NCBI GenBank assembly: GCA_021018995.1 | Contig: CM037598.1 | Span: 73,860,671-73,924,670 of the forward strand | Direction of reading: 5' to 3' | From: Chloranthus sessilifolius | Lineage: Eukaryota; Streptophyta; Magnoliopsida; Chloranthales; Chloranthaceae | DNA length: 64,000 nt | Shown: positions 1-11,850 of the stretch, one piece after another | Layout: each line of letters begins with the position of its first letter | Position numbering within the stretch: the stretch's first letter is position 1 | Position numbers and translations under genes: made by a program | The notes under the pieces: model-generated | Database searches by the model: none | Told to the model about the DNA's origin: nothing | What the model saw: the letters and a program-made list of their open reading frames with translations, nothing else

Positions 1-570
1 GTGGAATATGAATCGGCAAATTAAATATCGCCTCCTTCCAAGGTCAATTGCCGAAAAGAAATTAAGGAAGGTTTGTTGGCAATGAATTGTGATTGTTATG
101 GGAAATGGTAAATCGCACAATTTATTATGGGGAATGGGAGCACACAATAAATGTTGGTCTATTTTTAGCACTGAGAGGTAAGGTGAAGAGATAGGAAATC
201 GAAGAAATTTTTTTAGGGTAAAAAGGGCTAATCCCGCGCTTTGCGCAGTTATCCACAGGTATTCGCGGCGTAGAATTCTCGCGAAGAACAGATGTACATT
301 CGCGAGAAGGAAAATCGCGCAGAAGAACATAGCTCCGCGAGTACAAAATAAGAAGTTGTGTGTGCCTCGCGAAGTTACTTCGCGGAGTAGACGTTGGGAT
401 AGAGCGCGCGAAGTAGTTTCTCATTTCTCGTGTGGGTTAACTGGTGATCTCTCACAATAGAATATTTTGAATTCTACTTTTCACGCCCTCTTGACTTCGC
501 GAGAAACCTTTGAAATGGCTCGCGATTGTGAAAATTAGGCCATTTAACCCCGCGAGAGACCAACACTCAA
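1..570 (-). repeat. Likely 3' LTR of the Athila-like element (partial)
   Basis: On the minus strand, a purine run (GTGAAAAGAGG) near 572-583 is followed by TGAGTGTTGGTCTCTC, which looks like a polypurine tract and LTR start. The block from there to position 1 is rich in scattered CGCGA/TCGCG words. The LTR runs off the left edge, so its other end and the TSD cannot be checked. Confidence 0.45.
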
Positions 571-966
571 CCTCTTTTCACAATTTGTGCCCTGGCCTGC
601 GCATGTACAGTGTCATGCACCCATTCAGTGGCCATCAGCATCCACCCTTTTACATGTATCCCCTTCCCAAATGATAATGACCTCCCTCATACCAGCACCT
701 GCATATAAAAATTTCAAAATGATAAAATTCCTTCATGAAAACAAATTCTACACAGTTACAGTGCTAGTACTTCAATCACCCAACAGCAACAAGCATGCAT
801 CTCCCATGTTACTGACAGAAATGAACAAGTACTCAAAATAGAACAAACAAAGCAGATGAAAAAAAACAAATATCCATGATAAAAACAGTAAATGACAGGT
901 TCCTAATCAAACAAAAACATACAACAATTTTAAACAGATATGGCACACATAATACAAAGCTGTGGA

Positions 967-2274
967 TCACTGAGCAGTGGGAGGTTCATGTAGGTGAATG
1001 GTCTGAGGAAGCTCCACTGGTTGTTCTACACAAATCTTGAGCCTCTGACCATTTACTTTCATGATCTACCCTGACATTGGATCCAGGATCTCCACAGCAC
1101 CAGATGGGGAGGCTTTGATGACAGTGTAAGGTCCATCCCATCTGGATTTCAACTTCCCTGGAAAAAATTTATGTCTGGAGTTGAAAAGCCAAACCTTAGT
1201 GCCAGCATTGAAGTCCTTCCTTAACAGCTTCTTGTCAAAGAATGCCTTTGATCTCTCCTTGTACATTTTGGCATTTGCATAGGCTTCTAGCCTCATTTCA
1301 TCAAGTTCTACCATTTGCAACTTCCTGTGAGAACCAACAGAAGTTAGATCTAAATTCATTGCTTTGATAGCCCAATAGGTTCTATGTTCTAACTCCACAG
1401 GTAGGTGGCAGGCCTTGCCCTACACCAACCTAAATGGGGACATGCCAATAGGGGTCTTATAGGCAGTCATATAAGCCCACAAAGCATCATTCAGTTTTTA
1501 TGCCCAATCCTTCCTATCAGTCCTCACAGTCTTCTCTAGAATATGCTTAATCTCCCTATTGGAAATTTCAACTTGCCAACTGGTCTGTGGGTGGTAAGGA
1601 GTTGCAATTCTGTGTGTAACAGAATCCTTCTTGAGCAGGTTCTCAAAAGGTCTGTTACAAAGTGGCTCCCCCCATCACTGATGATAGCTCTGGAGATGCC
1701 AAATCGTGAGAAGATATTGTCCTTTAAGAAGTTAAGGACAACTGTGTGGTCATTGGTCCTTGTGGCAATGGCTTCCACCCCATTTGGATACATAGTCCAC
1801 TGCCACAAGTATGAAGTTAAATCCCATATATGAAGGAAAGGAGCCCATAAAATCAATGCCCCAAATGTTAAAAAGTTCAACAACTAGGATAGGCTGCAAT
1901 GGCATGGAGTCTCTCTTGGAAATGTCTCCCATCCTTTGACATCTCTCTCAAGCCTTGCAATGTAAGTATGCATCTCTGAACAAAGAAGGCCAAAACAAAC
2001 CACATTGGAGCACTTTCGCTGCAGTTTTTCTGCCACTGAAGTGACCTCCACATGCTTGCTCATGGCACATTGAAAGAATGCTGTGGAAGTCACTTTCAGA
2101 CACACATCTCCTAATGACCTGATCTGCACAATGCTTGTAAAGGCATGGATCCTCCCACAGAAAATGTCTAACCTGAGAGAAGAACAGGTTGTCCATCTTA
2201 GCCCACTGTGGAGGGATCCTACCAGCAGCAAGAAAATTGACAATGTGTGCAAACCAGGGCACACTAGATTGCAA
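967..2274 (-). pseudogene. Athila-like integrase (broken)
   Basis: Integrase inserts the cDNA into host DNA. Visible in order are an HHCC zinc-finger region (CHEQACGGHF ... CKACERCQRM, near 1930-2080), the catalytic core (WGIDFMGSFPS near 1840, IISDGGSHF near 1670) and a C-terminal part (WLFNSRHKFFPGKLKSRW near 1160-1210). The frame is interrupted near 1930, 1750 and 1536. At 1066-1068 a TAG stop interrupts an otherwise continuous tail (IMKVNGQRLKI...) that ends at a TGA at 967-969. That tail is typical of Athila pol C-termini, so the original pol end is at 967, not 1066. Confidence 0.8.
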
Positions 2275-2298
2275 AGTAAAAAACTGCTCATCAGGGAA

Positions 2299-2799
2299 CT
2301 ACTCATTAACAGGTGTTGCTGCACATTCATCCAAAATAATCCTAGAGAGGTGGTCAACCACCACATTCTCAACTCCCCTCTTGTCTTTTATCTCCAGATC
2401 AAACACCTGCAAAAGGAGGATCCATCTGATCAACCTAGGCTTTGCATCCTTCTTAGCCAGTAGGTGTTTCAGGGCTGAGTGATCTGTAAAAACTACAATC
2501 TTAGACCCCAACAAGTAGAGTCTAAACTTGTCCACAGCAAACACTACTGCAAGTAGCTCCTTCTCAGTTGTGGTGTAGTTCAGCTGAGCTTCAGCTAGTG
2601 TTTTGCTGGCATTATATATCACTGCAGGCAGCTTATCTCTCCTCTGTCCTAAGACAGCACCTATGGCCAAGTCTGATGCATCACACATCAGCTCAAAGGG
2701 GAGTGAGTAATCTGGGGCCTGGATGATAGGTGCAGTAGTAAGGCACTTTTTCAAAGCCTCAAAGGCCTCAAGGCATTCAGCAGAAAATACAAATGGCAC
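2299..2799 (-). pseudogene. Athila-like RNase H domain
   Basis: 166-residue open segment with [40 protein letters not shown] and [12 protein letters not shown], the canonical Ty3/gypsy RT-connection and RNase H motifs. It degrades the RNA strand of the RNA:DNA hybrid. It overlaps the preceding RT segment in another frame (2751-2799), showing a frameshift. The following integrase is also out of frame. Confidence 0.85.
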
Positions 2800-3673
2800 A
2801 TCCTAACAAAGCGGGTGGCACAATGGTTTGACAATCTTGCTGAAGTCCTTGATGAATCTCCTGTAAAATCCAGCATGTCCAAGAAATGATTTGATTTGCT
2901 TGACAGTCCTGGGTGGGGCAGATGTGAGATCAAGTCTACTTTAGCCATGTCAACTTCAATTCCTATGTGAGAGACTACATGGCCTAGTACAATACCTTGT
3001 GTCACCATAAAGTGACTCTCTTCCCAACTTAGGACCAAGTTTGTCTCCTCACAGCTTTGTAAAACGCTTTCAAGGTGACTCAGACACTGGCTAAAGCTGT
3101 CCCCATACACTTAGAAATCATCCATGAAGATTTCCATAAATTTGTCAATCATATCAGAAAAAATTGCATACATGCACCTCTGAAAAGTGGCTGGGGCATT
3201 GCACAGTCCAAAAGGCATCTTTCTGTAAGCAAAGGTGCCAAAGGGACATGTGAAAGTAGTTTTCTCCTAATCTTGAGGATCCACAGGGATTTGGTTATAC
3301 CCTGAGTATCCATAAAAAAAACAGTAATATGCCTTCCCAGCCAACTGTCTAGAATTTGGTCAATAAAAGGGGGAGGGAAATGGTCCTTTCTGGTTCTGGA
3401 GTTGAGCTTCCTATAATCAATGCACACTCTCCAGCTAGTGGTCTCTTTGGCTGGCATCAACTCCCCAGAATCAGAAGCAACAACTATGATGCCTAACTTT
3501 TTAGGTACCACCTGGATAGGTGACACCCATTCGGAATCTGAAATGGGGTAAATCACCCCTGCATCCAACAATTTCACTATTTTTTTGAGGGCCACCTCCT
3601 GCATGTGAGGATTTAATTTCCTCTGCATCTCCCTTGAGGGTTTTACACTCTCATCCAGGTGAATCCTATGCAT
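2751..3673 (-). pseudogene. Athila-like reverse transcriptase (broken)
   Basis: RT motifs in order are WRVCIDYRKLNSRTRKDHFP (near 3390-3450), GRHITVFF, a palm region with frame damage, then FMDDF at 3114-3128 and VYGDSFSQCLSHLESVL. The FMDDF active-site box is intact, but the next codon (3111-3113) is TAA where relatives have Ser. Further frameshifts lie near 3150-3300 and 2800-2900. In life this domain copies the element RNA to cDNA. Confidence 0.85.
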
Positions 3674-4164
3674 GCAAACTGAGCATCAATCCCTCCAAGG
3701 TCAGCTATTGTCCACCCAATTGCTTTCTTGTGCTTCTTAAGAACATTCAGTAGTTCCTCCTCCTGCTCACTAGTGAGAGATGAAGAGATAATCACGGGAA
3801 GCTTGTTGTCCTGCCCCAAGAAGGCATATTTCAATGTGGTTGGGAGCTGTTTCAGCTCCAGCTCAGGGGGGCTTTCAATTGAGGGCAACAAAGGTGCCTT
3901 AGTGGTTTGAGGAAGGGGCAGCAATGTGTGCTGCACTAGGCCCACAGAAGACTCAATATTTGTGTTGTCTTCTGTCATGGGAATTTGGGCCTCCTTCACA
4001 ACCAGACTCCAAACACTTTCCAAGCTTTCAGTCAGATTATCCCAATCCAGCAGATCGGATAATTCTCCTTCTACTAGGTCATCTAGTACATCTACTGCAC
4101 AACAGTCCTCAATGTCAATCTGAGGCACTGTAGCAGCATGGTACACATTTAAATGGGCCTTCAT
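3643..4164 (-). pseudogene. Athila-like protease-RT linker
   Basis: 173-residue open segment joining protease to RT. It contains PPELELKQLPTTLKYAFLGQ and IISSSLTSEQEEELLNVLKK ... GWTIADL, the standard linker just before the RT domain in Athila/Tat relatives. It lies between the protease stop near 4192 and the RT segment starting near 3673; frames differ on both sides. Confidence 0.8.
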
Positions 4165-4191
4165 GTTCCCAAAGGTAACCTCTATTACCCC

Positions 4192-5256
4192 TTACCTGCA
4201 TTGTATGCAAGCATTTGCAGTAGCCAAAAATGGCCTGCCAAGAATAACAGGGATTGGGGTTTTACTTTTGCAAGGGTCCATGTCTAAAACAAGAAAATCA
4301 GCTGGATAATAGAATTTGTTTACCCCTACCAAGACATCCTCTACCACACCCACAGGCCTCCTCTCAGACCTGTCAGCCAGTTGGAGCACAACTGAGGTAG
4401 GTTTAAGCTCCCCCAAACCTAGCTCCTCATACACTGAATAGGGGAGTAAGTTCACACTGGCCCCTAAGTCTAAAAGGGCTTTACCAATGGTGTGGTTTTC
4501 GATTATGCAGGGGATAGTAGGTACCCCTGGGTCTTCTGGTGTGGCAATGGACAGGACTGACTCAACATGCTCAACAGCAAAAACTCTTTTAGACAATTGC
4601 ACCCTTGCTTTCCTCTTTTGGGTGCAGAGGTCCTTTAAAAACTTAGCATAGGCAGGGACTTGTTTTATGGCATCAAGCAAAGGCAAATTGATTCTAACAT
4701 GCTTGAAAGTCTCCAACATTTCCTCCATCTGAGCATTCCCTTTATCAGGAGGGGATGGGCCAGCTAGAGCTTGAGGAAATGACAGTTGTGGCAGTGTTGG
4801 TGCCACTGCTGCATGCCCATTGACCTCATGGTCATATTTTTGTCTTTTTCTTTTATCTTCATTTATTTCTTTATGTTGGGGCTTCGCATCAGCCCCCTTA
4901 TTTTGCCCTTGCTGATCCACAGCAGGGGGTACAATCCTTGGCTCTTTAACACTAACACTCCTTTCATTTTCATCTTCATTTTCTGCGACCTCTTCTGTTA
5001 CCTTGCCCACCAAATTATCAACCACTCTCCCACTCCTAAGGGTAGTGATAGCATTGGCATCCTTATTGGTAGAGGGTGTTTCTTCAATCATATACTGCCC
5101 TTTGGGGTTGGTCAAGGGCTGACCAAGCAATTTACCTTCCTCCCTCCTATGCAGAGCATTACAAATCTGGCCCAGCTGGTCCTCAATTTTCTTGATGCTT
5201 TGTCCATGAGAATTGATGGTCTGCACCAAGCTCCCCATGTTGTGGGGGCAGACCAA
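4192..5256 (-). pseudogene. Athila-like gag C-terminus and aspartic protease
   Basis: 354 residues. The first half is low-complexity and charged (gag spacer). The second half has KAPAYAKFLKDLCT-like sequence (VPAYAKFLKDLCTQKRK), then the protease: IGKALLDLGASVNLLPYSVY, GVVEDVLVGV and PVILGRPFLATANACI. The catalytic triad reads D-L-G rather than D-S/T-G, seen in many Athila-type elements, so it is not by itself a sign of decay. A stop near 4192 breaks it from the linker. Confidence 0.85.
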
Positions 5257-5316
5257 TTGGTTAGACTGTGGGGCAAGTAACAGAAAATTTTGCCTTGGTG
5301 GGTAACCTTGATTAAC

Positions 5317-6433
5317 CTAGTGCTGAGGTTGAGGATATGAATCTCGTCTCCACCTCAGATTTGAGTGGTTCCTCCAAGAATACCCAGCAGGCTGCTGCCC
5401 AAAAGTTTGAGCAGCATTGGCATGCTCCATAACAAAATCCGAAAACTGGTTGGCAGATGGACAATTATTAATAGAATGTGTTGGAGATTGGCATATCAAA
5501 CATGTTTCCTCCACCTGCGCAACCACCCGGGGCTGCATCACATTCATTAGTTGTCAAATTTCAAGCTCAGGTTGTCCACCTTCCTCTCCAGATCACCTTG
5601 CACCTTCACTTCAAATATTCCACCTCTAGGGGTGGCCTCTTTTACCATCTTAGCTGGAGTCTGGCTATCATTACGTGACAGAGACTCCTGTTGCATGGAA
5701 TTTTCCCCTATTATGTCAAACAACTCCCAAGCTTCCTCAGCTGTCTTGTGGAGGTAACTACCACCACAGGAAGCATCCACCATATCCCTGCTCTTGGAAT
5801 TAATTCCTTGATAAAATACTTGGACAAGCTGCCACATTGGGATTTGGTGGTGGGGGCATTGTTTTAACATCTCCTGGAATCTTTCCCAAGCTTCATAAAA
5901 ATCCTCAGTTGAGGACTGAGTGAATGACAAAATATTTGTCCTCATCTGACTGGTTTTGTTCATGGGAAAGAATTTGGCTAAGAATTTGGTTTGAAGGTCA
6001 CTCCATGACTGTATGTTGTTGGCTGGGAGCTTTGATAGCCATGTGCTGGCTTTGTCCTTTAGTGAGAAAGGAAAAGACTCAGTTTGGCGGCCTCAGGTCC
6101 CAAGTCAGCAATATTGAAGGTACTGTAAAGTGCTAAAAATTGGGCTATATGCTTGTAGGGATCTTCTTTACTTAGCCTATGAAACGAAAGCAGCATATTG
6201 ATGGTGGAAGATTTAATCTCATAATTCCCTTCAACATAGGGGAATTGAATGCAGAAGGGAGAGGTGTACTCCACAGGTGCATTGTACGCCTTTAATGTTC
6301 TCTGCCTCTCAGCCATGATAGTTGGTTCAGTTTCAATAGCAGGGCCCTGTGGGATGTGTCTAGGTCTAAGGATCCTTTCAACCTCTAGATTTGGAAGTTC
6401 TAACTCAGGGTTTAAAGACCTTCTACCATGCAT
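5317..6433 (-). pseudogene. Athila-like gag (nucleocapsid)
   Basis: The probable start is MHGRRSLNPELELPNLEVER at 6433, inside a longer open frame. The retrotransposon-gag domain follows (PYVEGNYEIKSSTINMLL ... MNKTSQMRTNILSFTQSS ... EDFYEAWERFQEML), with a frameshift near 5960-6060. A zinc knuckle near 5470-5500 (C-LI-C-QSPT-H-SINN-C, CX2CX4HX4C) binds the element RNA in the particle. Confidence 0.85.
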
Positions 6434-6719
6434 ATGCTTACACCCACAGTAAGTACAGAAAATGCTCACAAGCACACAGAATATTTCAAACAAAAATTAA
6501 CAACTACACAAATTTACACTAAACAAACAACAAGGAAGTAAACATAAATGGACTGAGATTTAGGGGAAAGTAAGTGCAGACAGAGCTAGCTTCACTCCAA
6601 CTGCAGCTCTAGCTTTTCCCTTCTTCTACTGTCCATTTCTGTAAAATTCCACAAAGAATCAGTAGTACTTTTATTCTAGTTTAGGTACAGCAACAAAGAA
6701 TTTGGAAATCTAAATAGGG

Positions 6720-8393
6720 GATTTGATCGATCGAACCGGAAGATTAATCGATCGAATAGGGGATTTGAGCGATCGAATTTTATAATTAATGTATAGAACA
6801 GGAGACTTGTTTTTTTTTTAAATTTTGGACTTGGAATGTCCGATCGATCAAACATAGGGATTGATCGATCAAATTGACCATTCGATCGATCAAACAGGAG
6901 ATTGATCGATCGAATCTCCTCTGTTTCTGTATGTATGAAATGTTGGTTTCTGATCGATCAACTTGAGAATCTGATCGATCAAATACGAAATTGATCGATC
7001 AGATTTCCTTTGCTCTGTCTGTATAAAAGTTTGGCATTCGATCGATCAAATGATGAGTTGATCGATCATATGTGAATCCGATTGATCAAACTTGGAGATT
7101 GATCGATCGAATTCCCTGTTTTGGTTTTCTGGGAAAAACACTGCTAGGCAGTGTACCAATTTCTGTTCTGACACTTAGTACACTATACGTATAGTTTAGG
7201 TCAAGACCAAGACACTTTAAAAAGCTTTGGATTTGCTTAGAAAGACCCGATCTGAGGTAGGAGAAATTCAACCTAACTTATATCTAATTTTGACTGCATG
7301 ATTTCTTAACATCTATATATGATTTCTTCTATTTTAAAAGCATGCCCTGCATATGATAAAAGCTCTGTTATCTTATTTTGTCATCTGATTTTTCCATCTG
7401 CTCTGCTCTGATATGATTCCTATATATGCTATGATTTAAAGTTCATGTGACGAATCCCCCTGATGTGGCAGGATACCCACGACCGGCACAGCGGGATATC
7501 CGTGTATCTGATTTGTAAACCCCCCTGACACAAGTTGCTCTCCTTTGAAGAGGCTTGATGCAATTATCTACAATTGTTCATTGAACGACGATGGTCGGGG
7601 TTACCCATCGGCACACATCTGGCTACCACGTGCTATATTCACGGGAGTTATTTAAGTATAGAATTTAAGCCATTAAATATTGTATGCATGCATCTGAAAA
7701 ACTTTGAAAATCTGTTTGTTTCTAATAATTCTGCATCTGTTATCAGATTCATCTGTCTGCATCTATTCAGTTCTTTCTGCATTATCTGATTTAATTATCT
7801 GTTTTGAGTTATGTTCTGCAAACCATGCTTTACATTTTAGATGCAATTTACTTGAGTTTCTTCTATTGAGCTTAGATGGATAGCTCACCCTGTTTCTGTA
7901 TAATAGGTTCTAAGCCTAGGGCTCCCGGTACTAAAAGTGATCCTGACTATCAGCCAGAGCTAGGGGCTGAGGAGGACACTGACACCCCTGCTGACGAGTT
8001 TTATTAGCAACTTGGGTATTAGTCTTGTTTTGGGTCCTGTATTTGTATTTTGGATTATCTGCGTGCCTGGTGGCCACCTTTCTGTATTATTTATTGTAGA
8101 TGTTACTTATAACTCTATACATTCTGTAGGAACCATTGTTTTGGGTGATGGATGTCCATGACCAGTGGTTCTTGGTTCCTTTTTGAGGATGTATATTCTT
8201 TTGATTTATATATATTGTCCTTGTTTCTTTTATTTTCTTTTAGAGCCTTATATGATGACTCAATCTACCACTTGGACAGTGTCTGCTCTGATTTCCGCTA
8301 GACAAGCAGACACTCTTTGATTTATTCTGGGGATCATCCAGAGTATGATCCTAATGGCACGGGTTTCCGGGTGCAAAAATCTGGGTTGTCACA
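6720..8393 (+). mobile_element. LTR-like block (solo or orphan LTR), Del/Tekay-like 3' end
   Basis: No coding sequence. The block ends CGGGTTTCCGGGTGC...GGGTTGTCACA at 8393, the kind of 3' end seen in long Ty3/gypsy LTRs, and LINE-derived sequence begins immediately after. Inside are an interspersed GATCGATC array (6725-7110) and GC-richer stretches at 7440-7640. The left limit is a guess, placed where sequence character changes next to the Athila-like element; no TSD was identified. Confidence 0.45.
6725..7110. repeat. Interspersed GATCGATC array (about 14 copies)
   Basis: The 8-mer GATCGATC or a one-base variant recurs about 14 times in 385 bp, spaced roughly 18-45 bp, usually followed by AAA, GAA or CAA. 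Spacers are unrelated AT-rich words, so it is not a simple tandem repeat. It sits inside the LTR-like block. Confidence 0.8.
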
Positions 8394-8399
8394 AGAACT

Positions 8400-11290
8400 C
8401 TATAGGTATCCCATCTAGTGTTATGAGCGAAATGGAGTTCAATGATTTGGAAAGGGTCGGGTCAGGTCAAGGCTTTATCTGATTTGGAAAGGGAGGAAAG
8501 GCTTAGAGTGAAATGGAGTTCAATGATTAATGCTTGGACAAAGTCTGTTGGAATAAAAAATCTAAGTCCACTGGCTTACGACTGGTGATAGTAATACCAA
8601 GTACTTATTCCGCGGCCAATGCGTGAAGAGTAAGCATCTGGGGTGGATCTCGCTGCACGAACCAGGGGCAGATTAAACAACAGATTGTCCAGTTCTACAC
8701 TGATTTGTTCAAGGATGAACGGTGGTCCAGACCTCAGTTGGACAGGATTTGCTACCATTTAGACAGAAGATCTGTTTGGTTTGGAAAGGCAGCTTGAGAG
8801 TGAGATTCTTGCGGTTATTAGGAACAGTGGAAGAAAAGTCCCCTGGGCTTGACGACTTTACAATGGAATTCTACATTAGCTTTTTGGGGGGTCCTAAGGG
8901 TGATTTGTTGGAGTTCTTCAAGGAGTTTCACTCCAATTGCTTCATCGGTTGGAAACACTAACTCCACATTCATCTCCCTAATTCCGAAAAAGGAGGGGGC
9001 AGAAAACCTTAAGACTTCTGACTGATAAGTCCCCTTAACTATTTGTTTAAAATTTTATATAAGGTTCTTGCTAATAAGTTGAAGCTTTTGATGGGGCAGA
9101 TCATTCCAATCAACCAGAGGGCCTTTGTTCAAGGCATGCAGCTCGTTGTCATGGTGGTTGTGGCCCACAAGGTGGTTCATTAGGCCCATATGAGCAAAGT
9201 CCCAGCTATTGTTTGGAAGGTGGACATGGAGAAAGCTTACGACAGGGTTAGTTGGGGCTGTTTGGAGTAAATGATGCAAAGGTTCGATTTTAGATACAAG
9301 GGGAGGTCGTGGATAAGATCTTGCCATTCCACCACCTAGTTCTTGTCAATGGCTCTGCGGCGGGGTTCTTCAAGAGCTCTAGGGTCTTAGGCAGGGTGAT
9401 CCCTTGTCGCCCTTCCTCTTTAACAAGGTGGGGGAAGCAGCCTTATTTCTAGGTTCTGCTAGTTGAATCTCATCTTGGGTATTTCGGTGGGTAGTCGAGG
9501 TTGTTTTGTCACCCATCTCCTATAAGCAGACGATAAGGTTATCTTCTGCAACACGGATTTGAGCGAGATCAAGGAGGTCGCCAACATACTCACAATTTAT
9601 GAGGCTGTTTCAAGGCAGAGGGCCAATCAACCTTCACAAATCTAAGGTGGCAAGTATCGATGTGGACTCTCAGGTTTTGTGTTCGCTTGCGGATGAGGTG
9701 GACAACGAGATTGATCAGTTCCCCATTACGTATTTGGGGCTCCCTTTGGGCTTTGGGAAACGTAATGCTAGAGCTTCGGACCCAGTCATTCAAAAGTTTG
9801 ACGGCAGGCTTCCCTCCTAGAAGGGCAAGTTACTCAACAACGGTGGTCATCTGTTACTAGTCAAAGTTGTCCTTCCCAGTCTCCTAGTCTTCTTTATGTC
9901 TCTGTTCCTATGTTCGAGGCGGTTATCCATAACTTGAGTAGATAGAGAGGGATTTCCTCTGGGAAGCATCTGGGTCGGAGAAGAAATCACACTTTGGGAA
10001 TATGGAGATTTGTCAACTCCCTAAAGTTTTTGGAGGGTTAGGCATCCATTATTTAAAGGCTTGTCAATATGGCTCTTCTTGGAAAGTAGCTTTGGCGTGC
10101 CGGAACTAAGAAGGGAAAAGATAGTGTGTGGGTTTCAGTGCTGGTGAAGTATGAATGGCTGGATGGTTTATGGGGTGTGAAATGTGAAAGTCAATAGACA
10201 CACTTCACCTTGGTGGAAGGGTATCTATACCATTTGGCCGGATTTCTCTAGGTGGATCCAATTCAGCTGGGATGAGGGGTCTCACATCCATTTCTGGGAT
10301 GATCCTTGGATTGAGTTTAAGCCCCTGAAAGAGCGTTTCCAAAGCATTTCCAGGATGGCAATGGACTCTGATCGTCTGGTGGATGACATTTTTTCTAAGA
10401 ATGGTGGGAAGGCTTCTTGGAACTTAACTGCTAGAAGGCTCTTGAGAGAGGAGGAGCTGGTGCCTTTTGATATCTTACTCTCTCTGATGTATGGATCTAA
10501 GAGGAATCTGCATAAAACCGACCACACAAGGTGGCTGGCTTGCAAGAACGGGGTGTTCAGTGTTAAATCCTTCTACCGGGTGGTCCAAACGCTCACTCAT
10601 TAAGTCCGATTGGGCTTTCCCGTGGAAGGCTCCCATCCCCCCGAAGGTGAAATTCTTTACTTGAACGGTGTTTAAGGGTGACATTTTGATGGTGGACCAA
10701 CTGGCCATCATGGGTAAAGACTAGGTTAACAGGTGTGCCATGTGCTTCCAATCGAAAGTCTGCGTCGCATCCTTTCCTTCATTGCTGGGTAGCGACATAG
10801 ATTTAGGGCGTCCTTCTCACGTCTTTCAGCATGAAGTGGGTGTTGCCGGTGTCAATCCCTCAACTCCTTGTTTTTGGCTATGGTATATCCTTAAAGGGCC
10901 ATAAAGGGGATTTCTGGAGGGTTGGGATTTTTGCAGTTCTTTGGGGCATTTGGCTAGAGTGGAAATCTTTTGCAAGGAGCATCATCCTATTGGGATGATC
11001 ATGTAGTCCGTTAAGGATCTAATGTGTCAATGGGTGGTTCTTGACAAGGAGGGTGCTTCCGGGGGGTAAGAGGGACCAGATCGTGGATGGCCTGTTAGTT
11101 GGCTTTATTTTTCGACGAGTCTTTCTCTCGTTTGGTGAAGGTCATGGTGGTTTTTTACCTTTTTGTTTGTTTATTTTCCTCTGCCGTTTTTTTTTTTTTA
11201 TGTGTTTGCCTTTTGGCTTTGTACTTCTCCTTGCTCAGCTTCTCGATGGCTTCTTTTAATGGATTTTTGTTTTATCAATGAAAAAAGGAT
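8400..11290 (+). mobile_element. Decayed 5'-truncated L1-type LINE
   Basis: The plus strand carries scattered pieces of LINE ORF2 in several frames: LERQLESEILAVIRNSGRKV and DDFTMEFYISF (8775-8890), VWKVDMEKAYDRVSW (near 9210-9260), L-stop-ADDKVIF (active-site box with a stop at the Y position, near 9520-9545), ITYLGLPLGF (near 9725-9765), KVNRHTSPWWKGIYTIWP (10184-10240) and a degenerate zf-RVT region near 10620-10900. It ends near 11280 with TTTTATCAATGAAAAAAGG. The endonuclease and ORF1 are absent. Many stops make it a pseudogene. No TSD was found. Confidence 0.8.
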
Positions 11291-11850
11291 CCGTAATTTG
11301 TCCTTTATAGAAACCACTCTCAAATTTCTCCTATGTACTCATTTCGAATTTTATGTTTTCTTTGGACTCCACACATCCATCCAAACATATACATCTCAGC
11401 CACATGTACCATATCTTCTTGTTGCTTTCTCGTGCCCAACATTTCGCCTACAAAATATGGCAAGTCTAATCGTTGTCTTATAAAATTCTCCCTTCAATCT
11501 AAGTGGAACTCTTGGGTCACACAATACTCCGCTTGCATGTCTCCATTTAATCCAACCAGCATTAATCCTATTTGAGCCTTCCTTTTTAAATCCACCATCT
11601 GATAGTAAAGTAGAGGCAAATAGTGAAATCTATAAATCTAGAACTAGATTATTTTTTGTTTTAACTAAATCCTCTTCCAGGCTATCACTCTAAATTTGCA
11701 TTCCATGTATTGTGTCTTTGTTCTGCTAATTTTCAGACCTCTTAACACCAAGGCTTTTCTCGATAATTCTAACTTACCATGTATTTCTTTCCTTGTTTGG
11801 GCAATTAATACCACATCACTGCAAATAACATTTACGATTGCAAGCACTTT
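11291..11850 (-). pseudogene. RTE-like LINE reverse transcriptase scrap
   Basis: Minus strand at 11665-11847 encodes DVVLIAQTRKEIHGKLELSR and GLKISRTKTQYMECKF, the end of the RT domain of a family of plant non-LTR elements common as RT scraps. The left part (11291-11660) is AT-rich without recognisable coding and may be its 3' region. The plus-strand piece at 53595-54115 belongs to the same family. Confidence 0.6.

Larger units (their letters stand above)
1..6720 (-). mobile_element. Decayed Ty3/gypsy retrotransposon, Athila-like lineage
   Basis: Read on the minus strand, the domain order is gag, protease, reverse transcriptase, RNase H, integrase, then a non-coding stretch and a likely 3' LTR cut by the window edge. 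Gag shows the Athila-type pattern (FPYVEGNYEIKSS, SFTQSSTEDFYEAWERFQEMLKQCPHH), and the protease has DLGAS in place of DSG, as Athila relatives often do. Many frameshifts and stops break the frame, so it is dead. No matching 5' LTR or primer-binding site is seen right of gag; sequence character changes near 6720. The right limit is approximate. It lies in the last intron of the CCA gene, in the same orientation as the gene. Confidence 0.88.

Noticed and set aside
125..424. 99-codon minus-strand open frame
   Set aside because: Falls in the LTR-like CGCGA-rich segment; the peptide shows only the repeat pattern (FAR, SRE), not a protein family.
1..8393. 6720-8393 as the 5' LTR of the Athila-like element
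   Set aside because: It shares no sequence with the putative 3' LTR at 1-570, and its end motif belongs to another LTR type.
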